From assembly GCF_001639725.1 (NCBI RefSeq), contig NZ_LTAW01000009.1, positions 62,001 to 126,000 on the forward strand: a DNA stretch of 64,000 bases, read 5' to 3'. The first letter of the stretch is position 1; each line of letters begins with the position of its first letter. Positions 7,506 to 15,125 of the stretch are shown piece after piece. A model generated the notes under the pieces. It had not been told where the DNA came from. It saw only the letters and a program-made list of their open reading frames with translations, and did no database searches. This DNA comes from Marinomonas atlantica. GTDB lineage: Bacteria > Pseudomonadota > Gammaproteobacteria > Pseudomonadales > Marinomonadaceae. The position numbers were made by a program, and so were the translations under genes.

Positions 7506-8884
7506 TGATCAGCTTACCAGGAATTGTTCTAATAGATGATAATGAATCTGAGCTAGATCAATTACACAAAAGCTTTATTAAAGCCGGCTACCCTTGTTTT
7601 CCAATAAATTTTATTAACGATGATAATGAAAACGATTCAGGCATAAATCATGTTAAACTGGACTTTCTAAACCCAAGAATTGTATTAACTGATTTAAATC
7701 TGTATGAAAATTCAAAAATTGACCCGAAATTATTAGCTGGACCAATCGCCGAAATCTTATATAAAATCATTAAAGATGGTCCTTATATATTATACTTTTG
7801 GTCAAAAAATGAAAAAGATGCCGAAGGAGTTATGGAAGTATTGACCAGCCGATTCACTGACCTAAAATTACCCTTGGATTGGGGGATTTTAAGTAAATCC
7901 GAATTCATGAACGATAATGAAAGCTTAAATATAAGAGTTTCAAGGCTTATTGAAGATAACAAAATGTTTTACTCTTTATTTAACTGGGAAAATAAAATCT
8001 ATACCGCAGCACAAGCAACTACAGATTCTCTTTTTAATTTAGCAAAACCTTCTACATCACAAGGCATTTCTGATTTTAAAGAGAAAACAACAACTAAACT
8101 ACAGACAATGATAGCTGCTATAGGTAACGAGACACTCGGTATCCAAAATGCTAGAGAAGAGCCTAATACTGCTATTGAACTTGGGTTAGAGCCAGTTTTA
8201 CATAGTCATATTCGGACAATCAATGAAGCCTCTAGTTCTTCCATATGGAGAGATGCTGCTCAGGGAATCGGTACTCGTCTAGAAGATGCTATGTACAATG
8301 ATGTAAAAGCTCAACTTAACTCATTTCTCCATATAGAAAACCTAAAAGAGAACTCGCCAAAAAATAAGCGTGGCAGTTGGTTAGAATTTAAATCTGAATA
8401 TTTCGAAGATGAAAAAAATACTAGAAATATAAAAAAGAACTTTGGAAAAAAAGTTAAATCTCTTATAAATGAAGAATTCTTTAATATCTCCCCCGTTGAC
8501 TCTGATAAAAGAGACGAGGTTTACTCAAAAATAAAGCTTGGTTTTCTTGAGCTATCAGCCGAGTGCGATCAAGCTCAACGAAAAACTAAAATGCATCGAT
8601 ACTTTTTATCTGCAATGATACCCAAAGAGTATGAAGATTTTACTTTCTTCAGGGAAGGGAAAAGTAATACCGCTCACACTGGTATTTATCGCTTACCAAA
8701 CTTAATTGTTGATGGGCAAGAATATATTGTGAAGATTAGCTTTATGTATCAAGTTGGAGCCGTCCCAAACTCTAGCAAGTGGCTAGGAAAGCCTGTATTC
8801 CGATTAAAAGATCAGATCTTATCCGACATTAGCTTTAAAGCCTCGCAACATGCAGCTAGACCGGGCATCATTCGTTTTGACTAA
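7505..8884 (+). CDS. Receiver-domain protein with unknown C-terminal domain (partner of the GHKL kinase)
   Basis: A 459-residue soluble protein. Residues 5-135 carry a full receiver signature: acidic pair D11-D12 after strand 1 (IVLIDDNE), phospho-acceptor D63 (IVLTDLNL), S100 at the end of strand 4 (YILYFWS) and K131 (GILSK). Residues about 140-459 match nothing I recognise. This part is lysine-rich and mostly helical in character, with a more beta-like end (IYRLPNLIVDG, EYIVKISF, then a final helix and ARPGIIRFD). No DNA-binding helix-turn-helix or known nuclease motif is evident, so the output is unknown. It is coupled to the kinase upstream, and its last 17 bases overlap the convergent methyltransferase gene. 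It is strongly AT-rich. Confidence 0.8.
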   Translation: MISLPGIVLIDDNESELDQLHKSFIKAGYPCFPINFINDDNENDSGINHVKLDFLNPRIVLTDLNLYENSKIDPKLLAGPIAEILYKIIKDGPYILYFWSKNEKDAEGVMEVLTSRFTDLKLPLDWGILSKSEFMNDNESLNIRVSRLIEDNKMFYSLFNWENKIYTAAQATTDSLFNLAKPSTSQGISDFKEKTTTKLQTMIAAIGNETLGIQNAREEPNTAIELGLEPVLHSHIRTINEASSSSIWRDAAQGIGTRLEDAMYNDVKAQLNSFLHIENLKENSPKNKRGSWLEFKSEYFEDEKNTRNIKKNFGKKVKSLINEEFFNISPVDSDKRDEVYSKIKLGFLELSAECDQAQRKTKMHRYFLSAMIPKEYEDFTFFREGKSNTAHTGIYRLPNLIVDGQEYIVKISFMYQVGAVPNSSKWLGKPVFRLKDQILSDISFKASQHAARPGIIRFD

Positions 8885-10403
8885 GTAACTCTAGAGCGAC
8901 CTTACCAATCTGCTGTGCCAAATACGGCGGCACAGCATTTCCCACCTGCACATATTGCTGCGTTCTATTGCCTTCAAATAGGTAGTTATCTGGGAATGTC
9001 TGCAAACGTGCAGCTTCTCGTACTGTTAAGCTACGACACTGTTTTGGGTCATAGTGAATAAAGTAATGCCCGTCTTTAGAAATGTGGCTTGTTACGGTCG
9101 TGGCACATTTGTTGGCGGCTTGGGTTCTAAAGCGATCCGCGTGACTACCTGATCTCCAGTTTTCGTGTTTAGGTGCTAATGCTTCTGGAAAGTCGCGAGA
9201 TTTTGGCGATACGCCACCGCTTAGTTGTGTGAAGGCTGCACTGTAAGCGTATCGGAGTAAATCACTGTCCATATGACCCCGAGTTTCGTGATTGAGTACG
9301 CAGCTTGGTGCGTTATTTCGATACCAATCAGTAAGGCCTTTTGGCACTAGGGCAAGCGACTCAGTAGGCTGAGTGGCGGATCGGGCCAAGTTCGTAAATG
9401 GCTTTAAATCTAAGCTTTTTGCTCCATCAAATCGCTTTTTTAACAAGGCTTTGATCTTTGCCGAGTTTTGGGAAACGACTTTTTCCCAAGCAGCAAGTTC
9501 ATCTTTACGCTTAGAGAAACCACTACGTAGCTTGGGTAGGTCATCGATGACTTGTTTAACGGATACTTGCTCATTAGGACGAGCCAATATATTCGGTACT
9601 TTTTCAATATCGCTGCGAACACCTAATAAAATGACACGATGACGGGCTTGAGGTACGCCATATTTTTCGGCTTTTATAAGGTAATCGCTTGAGTCTTGAT
9701 AAACAGGATTATGAGGATCTGTCGCTTCAACAACCAATGAGTAAATTTTGTATTCAGGGCTAGCAATGTTAGTCGCGCGCTCAGGCTTTCTTAGATCATC
9801 AAGAATGCTTGGAAACATCACCTCACCATCGACTTTAGCAGAAAGGATGCCTCTCACATTTTCCATGACAAAGACGTCAGGCTGCGCGATCGAAAGTACT
9901 TTAAGGTACTCTCGATATAGGAAGTTACGATGATCATCTTCGGCTTTATAACTTTTATTCCCTGCGTTTCGGGAACGACCAGCCAATGAGTAAGCTTGGC
10001 ATGGTGGACCACCAATAACGACTTTAGGGCCGTCACCATGCGCTTTAACTAACTCGGCAATACGTTGATGAATGACTTCATTATCATCGCCTAGAGCTTT
10101 AGGGCCGTGGAGTGTTTCAACAGCAGCGTCTTCAGCTTGTTCGGGAAATAGGTCGAATAGTTGCTGGCGCGTAATTCTCCCGCATAGGTACTCATTGTAA
10201 CTATCTAACCCGCCACGCAGGTCTTTAATTTTGCGATAAAAAGCACGAGTCGTAAGGGTTTTGTGAGCGGAGGGCTCTTTCTCTACTGAAACACCTATAT
10301 TGAAAAATGGGTTATCATTTTCATCTTTTACCGATGAAAAGCCCTCCCCAAGTCCGCCAGGGCCTGCAAAAAGGTCAATAACTAGTGCTTCATTAGTCTT
10401 CAT
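8868..10403 (-). CDS. DNA (cytosine-5) methyltransferase
   Basis: A 511-residue C5-cytosine methyltransferase with all main motifs in canonical order: motif I DLFAGPGGLGEGF (10-22, AdoMet binding), motif IV GGPPCQAYS with catalytic C135, motif VI ENVRG (181-185), motif VIII QARHR (252-256), and motif X VQVGNAVPPYLA near the C-terminus. The long stretch between VIII and IX is the target-recognition region; the target sequence cannot be read from it. It is larger than typical HhaI-like enzymes (about 330 residues) because of inserts between motifs I and IV and in the target region. No restriction endonuclease gene is recognisable beside it. The neighbouring GHKL/receiver pair is the only candidate partner. 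An orphan housekeeping methylase is the alternative. Confidence 0.95.
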   Translation of the reverse strand: MKTNEALVIDLFAGPGGLGEGFSSVKDENDNPFFNIGVSVEKEPSAHKTLTTRAFYRKIKDLRGGLDSYNEYLCGRITRQQLFDLFPEQAEDAAVETLHGPKALGDDNEVIHQRIAELVKAHGDGPKVVIGGPPCQAYSLAGRSRNAGNKSYKAEDDHRNFLYREYLKVLSIAQPDVFVMENVRGILSAKVDGEVMFPSILDDLRKPERATNIASPEYKIYSLVVEATDPHNPVYQDSSDYLIKAEKYGVPQARHRVILLGVRSDIEKVPNILARPNEQVSVKQVIDDLPKLRSGFSKRKDELAAWEKVVSQNSAKIKALLKKRFDGAKSLDLKPFTNLARSATQPTESLALVPKGLTDWYRNNAPSCVLNHETRGHMDSDLLRYAYSAAFTQLSGGVSPKSRDFPEALAPKHENWRSGSHADRFRTQAANKCATTVTSHISKDGHYFIHYDPKQCRSLTVREAARLQTFPDNYLFEGNRTQQYVQVGNAVPPYLAQQIGKVALELLSQNE

Positions 10404-10507
10404 TTGCTCAACAGCTTCTTATCACAAATCGCCACATCATACTCGTTAGAGAAAACGAGACAACTTTACATAGAAAATGGGGCTCATATCGAAAGATTTC
10501 ATTGTTT

Positions 10508-10554
10508 TCTATACGTATAGAGCCAGACATGTATAGATTTTTCGCTTTTCTATA
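10508..10554. promoter_or_regulatory. Palindromic operator-like sites upstream of the methyltransferase
   Basis: The 14-base perfect palindrome TCTATACGTATAGA (10508-10521) is followed by TATAGA (10532-10537) and TCTATA (10549-10554). The same six-base unit therefore appears four times in about 47 bases, in both orientations. The sites lie 105-150 bases upstream of the methyltransferase start, where a promoter is expected. They could be an operator for autoregulation or a divergent regulator; the binding protein is unknown. Confidence 0.4.
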
Positions 10555-10574
10555 TATATCTGAAATATGTTCAA

Positions 10575-10871
10575 TCAAGAAAAGTACTCTATTAGCTCAC
10601 TGACCTGCTCTGATTGAAAAATATCAGCTTTTGATGAGTCGCTGTAAATTTCCGGCGACTCATCATCCCCCTCGTTTATCGCATAGCTGATCGCGTACCG
10701 TGGGGAGTCTTCATTCTCTCGCAGTTGTGGATCTTGGTGTTCCACCCAAAGTAGATAGTAAGCATCCTCTTGTTGAAAGTAGAACGAAGCACAAACATCG
10801 TTTGGTGATGTATTGCTCGTTAGTTCTACGGATAAATCGTCAGAATTGAATCCAAGTTTTAACCTTTCCAT
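10575..10871 (-). CDS. Small acidic hypothetical protein, probably SOS-regulated
   Basis: A 98-residue acidic protein of no family I recognise, with no signal peptide or membrane segment. Its acidic C-terminal half contains GDDESPEIY and DIFQSEQVSELIEYF. The ATG at 10871 is preferred because AGGA lies 7 bases upstream; a TTG five codons earlier is the alternative. A near-perfect LexA box covers the expected promoter 22-37 bases upstream, so induction by DNA damage is likely. It is transcribed in the same direction as the methyltransferase, 171 bases upstream of it. The negative charge would allow DNA mimicry or protein inhibition, but that is speculation. Confidence 0.65.
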   Translation of the reverse strand: MERLKLGFNSDDLSVELTSNTSPNDVCASFYFQQEDAYYLLWVEHQDPQLRENEDSPRYAISYAINEGDDESPEIYSDSSKADIFQSEQVSELIEYFS

Positions 10872-10892
10872 ATGTTGTTCCTGCAAAATAGA

Positions 10893-10908
10893 CTGTATAT
10901 AAAAACAG
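10893..10908 (-). promoter_or_regulatory. LexA (SOS) box
   Basis: CTGTATATAAAAACAG fits the gammaproteobacterial LexA consensus CTGT-N8-ACAG with an AT-rich core; flanking A and TA extend the match. It lies 22-37 bases upstream of the ATG at 10871 and overlaps a plausible -10 region (TTGAAT upstream, TATACA within the box on the minus strand). LexA would therefore repress the small acidic gene. Confidence 0.75.
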
Positions 10909-11063
10909 TATAATTCAATCGCTTTTAAAAACCAGGCTTCACTTTAAAAAACCTTCACTTCTGTCACCATTGTGGTTTAACGCAGCAAAAAATTCACATC
11001 GTGTTTTCTTCGATAAAACTTCTGCTAGGGTTAATTCACCCAAAACATAAAGGAGTGATGACT

Positions 11064-11198
11064 ATGAAACTTCCATTATTAGCGATGGTTGCAGCGCTTT
11101 TCTTAGGTGGCTGCTCAAATACTTGGGAAGGTGTGAAGGACGACTCATCTGAAATTTATAATGAGTCGAAAGAAACGGTTCATGAGGCGACTGAGTAA
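11064..11198 (+). CDS. Entericidin A/B-like small lipoprotein (copy 1)
   Basis: A 44-residue lipoprotein precursor. The signal peptide MKLPLLAMVAALFLGGC ends in a lipobox with lipidated Cys17, and the mature 28 residues (SNTWEGVKDDSSEIYN and on) match the entericidin EcnA/EcnB layout. In E. coli, entericidins are a small lipoprotein antidote/toxin pair affecting lysis under stress. The start at 11064 lies 8 bases after AGGAG; an ATG at 11058 is too close to that site. A second, similar copy lies 1 kb downstream. A hairpin terminator follows. Confidence 0.8.
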   Translation: MKLPLLAMVAALFLGGCSNTWEGVKDDSSEIYNESKETVHEATE

Positions 11199-11223
11199 GT
11201 CACTCGACACGACCAGTTGAAGC

Positions 11224-11255
11224 AAATCCGCTTTTATTCCCTTTAAAAGCGGGTT
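11224..11255 (+). terminator. Terminator after entericidin-like copy 1
   Basis: AAATCCGCTTTT pairs (one G-T) with AAAAGCGGGTTT, followed by a T-rich stretch. It separates the small lipoprotein gene from the DJ-1-family gene. Confidence 0.7.
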
Positions 11256-11423
11256 TGTTGTTTCTGAACTAGAGTGAATCATTAGGTTACATAGTTATGT
11301 CGTGTTTCTACTAAGTTGCAGTAAATGCGTTAATTCTCATGTTTTGTACTGTTGCCTGTTGCGACGATTGTTCGAAGCAACCAAGCTGTAAAAAATCAAA
11401 GAATACGAAGAGGTAAGAAAACA

Positions 11424-12101
11424 ATGAAAATTTTGATGGTTTTAACGTCTCATAACCAACTTGGCGATACTGGTGAAAAGACTGGTTTTTGGCTAGAAGA
11501 GTTTGCATCACCTTACTACACCTTCCTTGATGCTGGGGCAGACGTTACATTGGCATCTCCTGCTGGTGGGCTTCCGCCACTTGACCCAAAAAGTGACTCT
11601 GATGACGCCCAGACAGAGGCAACAAAACGTTATAAAGATGATTCTGAGGCACAAAAAGCTTTAGGCAGTACAGTGATGCTTGAGACAGTTAACGCTGAAG
11701 ATTACGATGCTGTATTTTACCCAGGTGGTCATGGCCCACTATGGGATCTTGCCCACTCTCAAGACTCGATTAATTTGATCGAAGCATTTTACCGCGCGGG
11801 CAAGAACATTAGTTTTGTTTGCCACGCCCCGGGCGTACTTCGTCATGTGAGTGCTGAAAATGGCGAGCCATTAGTTAAGGGTCGTAAGGTCACAGGGTTT
11901 ACTAACTCAGAGGAAGAAGGTGTCGGCCTGACCGACATCGTGCCATTCCTTTTAGAGGATGAGCTCAAGCAACTCGGCGCCAATTATCAAAAGAGCTCCG
12001 ATTGGGAAACGTTTATTGTCGAAGATGGCCAACTGATCACTGGCCAAAACCCTGCTAGCTCCAAAGCCGTAGCAGAAGCACTGATCAAACGTTTAAGCTA
12101 A
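11424..12101 (+). CDS. DJ-1/PfpI family protein (type 1 glutamine amidotransferase-like, Hsp31-type)
   Basis: A 225-residue cytosolic protein of the DJ-1/PfpI superfamily. The nucleophile elbow is SFVCHAPGVL (Cys133, His134), and the partner glutamate lies in GFWLEEFASPYY (about 25-26); FYPGGHGPLWDL is the expected strand-loop before it. Relatives act as glyoxalase III/deglycase or as a holding chaperone, removing methylglyoxal damage. The start at 11424 gives the usual family N-terminus MKILMVLTSHNQLG, with a GAAGAGG site upstream. It is flanked by two entericidin-like micro-genes, which suggests a shared stress role. The exact substrate is not decidable. Confidence 0.88.
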   Translation: MKILMVLTSHNQLGDTGEKTGFWLEEFASPYYTFLDAGADVTLASPAGGLPPLDPKSDSDDAQTEATKRYKDDSEAQKALGSTVMLETVNAEDYDAVFYPGGHGPLWDLAHSQDSINLIEAFYRAGKNISFVCHAPGVLRHVSAENGEPLVKGRKVTGFTNSEEEGVGLTDIVPFLLEDELKQLGANYQKSSDWETFIVEDGQLITGQNPASSKAVAEALIKRLS

Positions 12102-12179
12102 CCAACGAATAAACACTGACTAGCAGATAAGATGTGTTAACTTTGGTAGTGTCAAAAGTTGATAATAGAGAGGTATGTC

Positions 12180-12314
12180 ATGAAATATCCCCTAATAGCC
12201 ATTATGTTGACACTTTTCCTAAGTGGCTGCTCAAGTACTTGGGAAGGCGTAAAGAATGACTCCTCTGACATTTGGAACGACACTAAAGAAACAATCCATG
12301 ATGCTACAGAGTAG
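12180..12314 (+). CDS. Entericidin A/B-like small lipoprotein (copy 2)
   Basis: A 44-residue lipoprotein precursor, short enough to be missed by length cut-offs. The signal peptide MKYPLIAIMLTLFLSGC places the lipid on Cys17. The mature part SSTWEGVKNDSSDIWN and the ending ETIHDATE parallel copy 1 residue by residue. A GAGAGG site lies 6 bases before the ATG. The two copies share length, lipobox position and most mature residues, so they are recent paralogs, possibly an antidote/toxin pair as in E. coli EcnA/EcnB. Which would be which cannot be told. Confidence 0.8.
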   Translation: MKYPLIAIMLTLFLSGCSSTWEGVKNDSSDIWNDTKETIHDATE

Positions 12315-12342
12315 TTATTCTAATATCTAAGCTTGCATGATC

Positions 12343-12367
12343 ACGCGCATAACGACGTTATGCGCGT
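12343..12367. terminator. Hairpin between convergent genes
   Basis: An 11-pair perfect stem (ACGCGCATAAC with GTTATGCGCGT) and a 3-base loop, without a T run. It lies after entericidin-like copy 2 and just past the end of the opposing diguanylate cyclase gene. It is probably a terminator or a transcript-stabilising hairpin. Confidence 0.55.
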
Positions 12368-12408
12368 ACTTAGGTAAAACCATTATCGAAACCCAGATCT
12401 CCTAAAAC

Positions 12409-14181
12409 TCATTCGACGATTTTATCTCGCCCTGTATTCTTAGCTTGATACAGTTTGCCATCCACACCGTGGATCAGTTCATCTAGCGTTATGCCATGAG
12501 CATCATTCAGATACGTGACACCATAGCTTAACGTAAGGACGACCTCTGGATGAGCAGGTTGATCTATGAGGGTTTGTCGAACTTGATGGAGGCGTGCAAT
12601 CACGTCCTGTTGATTCATACCGACGGTGATCATCATAAACTCTTCGCCACCATAGCGGGCAACGATATCATGCCCTCTAAAGTGCTGTTTTAAGACGTGC
12701 GCAACGTTTACCAAAACTTGGTCACCCACTGTGTGACCGAGTGTATCGTTTACTAATTTAAAGTGGTCAATGTCACACAGCACGATACAAAATGGCTGTT
12801 GGTTCTGCTTGGCGTAAAACAAAGCTTGTTCTGACACTAGGTTAAAGCCGCGACGATTATACAATGCAGTCAGTTCATCGGTGGTGCTTTGCTCATGCAA
12901 AATATCGTTTTCATCTTTTAAATGAGACGTTCGTTGCGCCACTTTCTGCTCGAGATTTTGCATAATATCGGACAACTTAAACGCCATATTTTGTAACCCT
13001 TTCGCGAGCGTTTGAACCTCTCGGACTGGGCTCAAAGGTTGCGGAATGGTGCGAATACGTTCAAGAGAATTAGAGTTCACTGCATCGTTCAATTGTAAAA
13101 TTGGTTGGCCAATGAAGCGTGCAATCAAAGAACCAGCCAATGCGATGCTGACAAAGATGACAAGTACGATAAAAATCACAGCTTGCGAGTATTCATGCAG
13201 AATATTTTTGTAGTAAGACTCAGGGATTAACACGCCTACGTACCATGTCTCACCGTAAGGTAACTCAATCGGTCGTACGTTATAAAGGAAACGTTCGCCA
13301 TCCACTTCAAGGTGATGTGAGCCTTCCGTTAATTGCTGCCCTGCGCTTTGAAAGATATTGTTAGAATGTGAACTCAGAGACGTTCGTTCAGCCGTACCAT
13401 TCGTTTTACTGTAGAGCTGTTCATTGTTTGATGTGGCAATTAAGTTGCCATTTTGCTCAGTTAAGAACACATAAGAGTTATCAACCAGCTCGATCGACTG
13501 CAAGTATTTATCCAGTGATACCAATGCCACGCTGGTCGCAGTGACCCCTAATAATGTCCCTTTTGCATCATAGACTGGTGTGGATAAGCCCACACCTAGA
13601 GATTTATATCCATAGTAAGGATTAATCCTACTCCATGTCATGCCCTGCTGTTTAAGCGCATCTTGATAGAACGGTCGTTTTCTTGGGTCGTAGTTCGGGT
13701 ACTCAGGCTCACTGGTAATATGCCCGCCCAAATAGTGAACAGGGTCGTACTCATAAGCCCTTAGAGTGCGAGGCTCGCTCATATAGTTGTTGGCTAGATG
13801 ATGGTCATCCAGATTACCAAAGGGGTCGCGAGTCGAGTTCACATAACGGCCATCAGATGTTGCCAATGAAATAAACGTCATATAAGGATAAGGCACCGCT
13901 TGCTCATAGAGCCTTCCTCCAACAAAATCAAGGTCTTCGAGCAGCTCTGGGTGGTGAGAAAAAGCATTGCGGTTAATCTGAACAATAGTGTCCAGCGGCT
14001 CCATAAATTCGACAACACGGTCATAAACACGCATTTCAATTTCTTGCATGTAATGCGTACCGACATTATCGGAAACGTTGGAAATAGTGACCGTCGAAAA
14101 CAGATACACTGTGACGCCGCCAAGCGTTGCTAATAGAGCAAAAGGGATCACGATTAGTCCCCATAATGAAATCTGCTTCAT
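12409..14181 (-). CDS. Membrane diguanylate cyclase with periplasmic Cache sensor
   Basis: A sensor enzyme expected to make cyclic di-GMP. From the chosen start (590 residues): a membrane helix (about 5-28), a large periplasmic double-Cache-like domain (about 30-330, with YMTFISLATSDGRYVN and WSRINPYYGYKSLGVGLS), a second membrane helix near 335-360, a HAMP-like linker and coiled coil, then a GGDEF domain. The active-site motif is RYGGEEF, intact; an RxxD inhibitory site is not evident. ATG 14181 has AAGG and GGGG upstream; ATG 14202 and a GTG at 14229 are alternatives. It is a single gene. The sensed ligand is unknown; Cache sensors often bind amino or carboxylic acids. Confidence 0.92.
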   Translation of the reverse strand: MKQISLWGLIVIPFALLATLGGVTVYLFSTVTISNVSDNVGTHYMQEIEMRVYDRVVEFMEPLDTIVQINRNAFSHHPELLEDLDFVGGRLYEQAVPYPYMTFISLATSDGRYVNSTRDPFGNLDDHHLANNYMSEPRTLRAYEYDPVHYLGGHITSEPEYPNYDPRKRPFYQDALKQQGMTWSRINPYYGYKSLGVGLSTPVYDAKGTLLGVTATSVALVSLDKYLQSIELVDNSYVFLTEQNGNLIATSNNEQLYSKTNGTAERTSLSSHSNNIFQSAGQQLTEGSHHLEVDGERFLYNVRPIELPYGETWYVGVLIPESYYKNILHEYSQAVIFIVLVIFVSIALAGSLIARFIGQPILQLNDAVNSNSLERIRTIPQPLSPVREVQTLAKGLQNMAFKLSDIMQNLEQKVAQRTSHLKDENDILHEQSTTDELTALYNRRGFNLVSEQALFYAKQNQQPFCIVLCDIDHFKLVNDTLGHTVGDQVLVNVAHVLKQHFRGHDIVARYGGEEFMMITVGMNQQDVIARLHQVRQTLIDQPAHPEVVLTLSYGVTYLNDAHGITLDELIHGVDGKLYQAKNTGRDKIVE

Positions 14182-14338
14182 GCGACCCCAACCTTGTCTC
14201 ATGTTTAAATACCAGGCAGTCCCTACCACTCAATACTAACTAAAGTATCGGCCAAACACCAAAGAACATAAGGCTTTTGCTAATATAACGTAAGGAGTGT
14301 AGAAGCAGATAATGGTGAGGCTGTTCCAAAACTGTATG

Positions 14339-14376
14339 AAAAAAGAGAGAAAGTGTCGCAATTTTTCTCCCTCTTA
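14339..14376 (-). terminator. Terminator of the TrmH-family/FAD dehydrogenase operon
   Basis: On the minus strand, GAGGGAGAAA pairs with TTTCTCTC across a 10-base loop, and a run of T follows. It sits about 25 bases past the TrmH-family stop codon. Confidence 0.65.
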
Positions 14377-14399
14377 GAGGCATTTTAACGTGGGCGTCG

Positions 14400-15122
14400 C
14401 TAACGCTGACGTTCGTAAACGCTCAAGTTAACAGCCGTTGCAAGATTCAATGACTCGATCAGGCCAACACCGGGAATCGTAAACGCCTGAGCGTTTAAGC
14501 TTTCAAGATGTTCGCGCGGCACACCGCGGGCTTCGTTACCAAAGATATAGCAGTCACAGACTCTAAATTCTGGTGAACTCAACGGCGCACCTTGCATGTC
14601 CAAGCAGCCAATCGCGTTAAAACGTTGAGGCAAGGTCGTGATGTCCACATCCAATTCCATCGGCACATGGAACAATGCGCCCATGCTGGAGCGAATCACT
14701 TTGGGGTTGAACGGGTCGACACTGCCAGCACTCAACAACAAGCGAAAACCGCCAAACCACGCCAGCGTGCGTAAAATCGTACCTAAGTTACCGGGGTCTT
14801 GAATTTCATGCAGATAAATGGCGGTTAACTGATCGTTACTTGCAGGCGATATCGCCTCCATCGGCACCACGGCCAAGATCCCTTGCGGGCTCTTGGTATC
14901 CGACATGCTCGCCATTTGTTTGGTAGTGACTTCAACCTTATCAAATTGCGTCGACCAATCGGCATACTCCGATGTGACATAAAGCGTTGCTGCCGCTAGC
15001 TTAGGATTACGCTGTGACGCACTTTCTAGCTCCAACACCAGATGCTCACCTTCCACTAGGCAATGACCTAGCTCTTGACGGTATTTTTTCTGCTGCAGTT
15101 TCTTGATCTGGTCAATTTTCAT
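14400..15122 (-). CDS. TrmH/SpoU family RNA 2'-O-methyltransferase
   Basis: A 240-residue SPOUT-fold methyltransferase. The three SPOUT motifs are visible: HEIQDPGNLGTILRT (motif 1), FGNEARGVP (motif 2) and IPGVGLIESLNLATAVNLS (motif 3), which together form the knotted AdoMet site. An N-terminal substrate-binding region (residues 1-85, with CLVEGEHLVLE) matches the SpoU_sub_bind/L30e-like module of RlmB-type enzymes. The target is probably ribose 2'-OH in rRNA or tRNA, but the exact nucleotide cannot be assigned. It lies 3 bases downstream of the FAD dehydrogenase gene, so they form an operon. Confidence 0.9.
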   Translation of the reverse strand: MKIDQIKKLQQKKYRQELGHCLVEGEHLVLELESASQRNPKLAAATLYVTSEYADWSTQFDKVEVTTKQMASMSDTKSPQGILAVVPMEAISPASNDQLTAIYLHEIQDPGNLGTILRTLAWFGGFRLLLSAGSVDPFNPKVIRSSMGALFHVPMELDVDITTLPQRFNAIGCLDMQGAPLSSPEFRVCDCYIFGNEARGVPREHLESLNAQAFTIPGVGLIESLNLATAVNLSVYERQR

Positions 15123-15125
15123 TGA

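Noticed and set aside
8868-10403. Methyltransferase as Dcm with a Vsr repair partner
   Set aside because: No vsr-like gene is adjacent and the protein's size and target region differ from E. coli Dcm, so the symbol dcm is not assigned.
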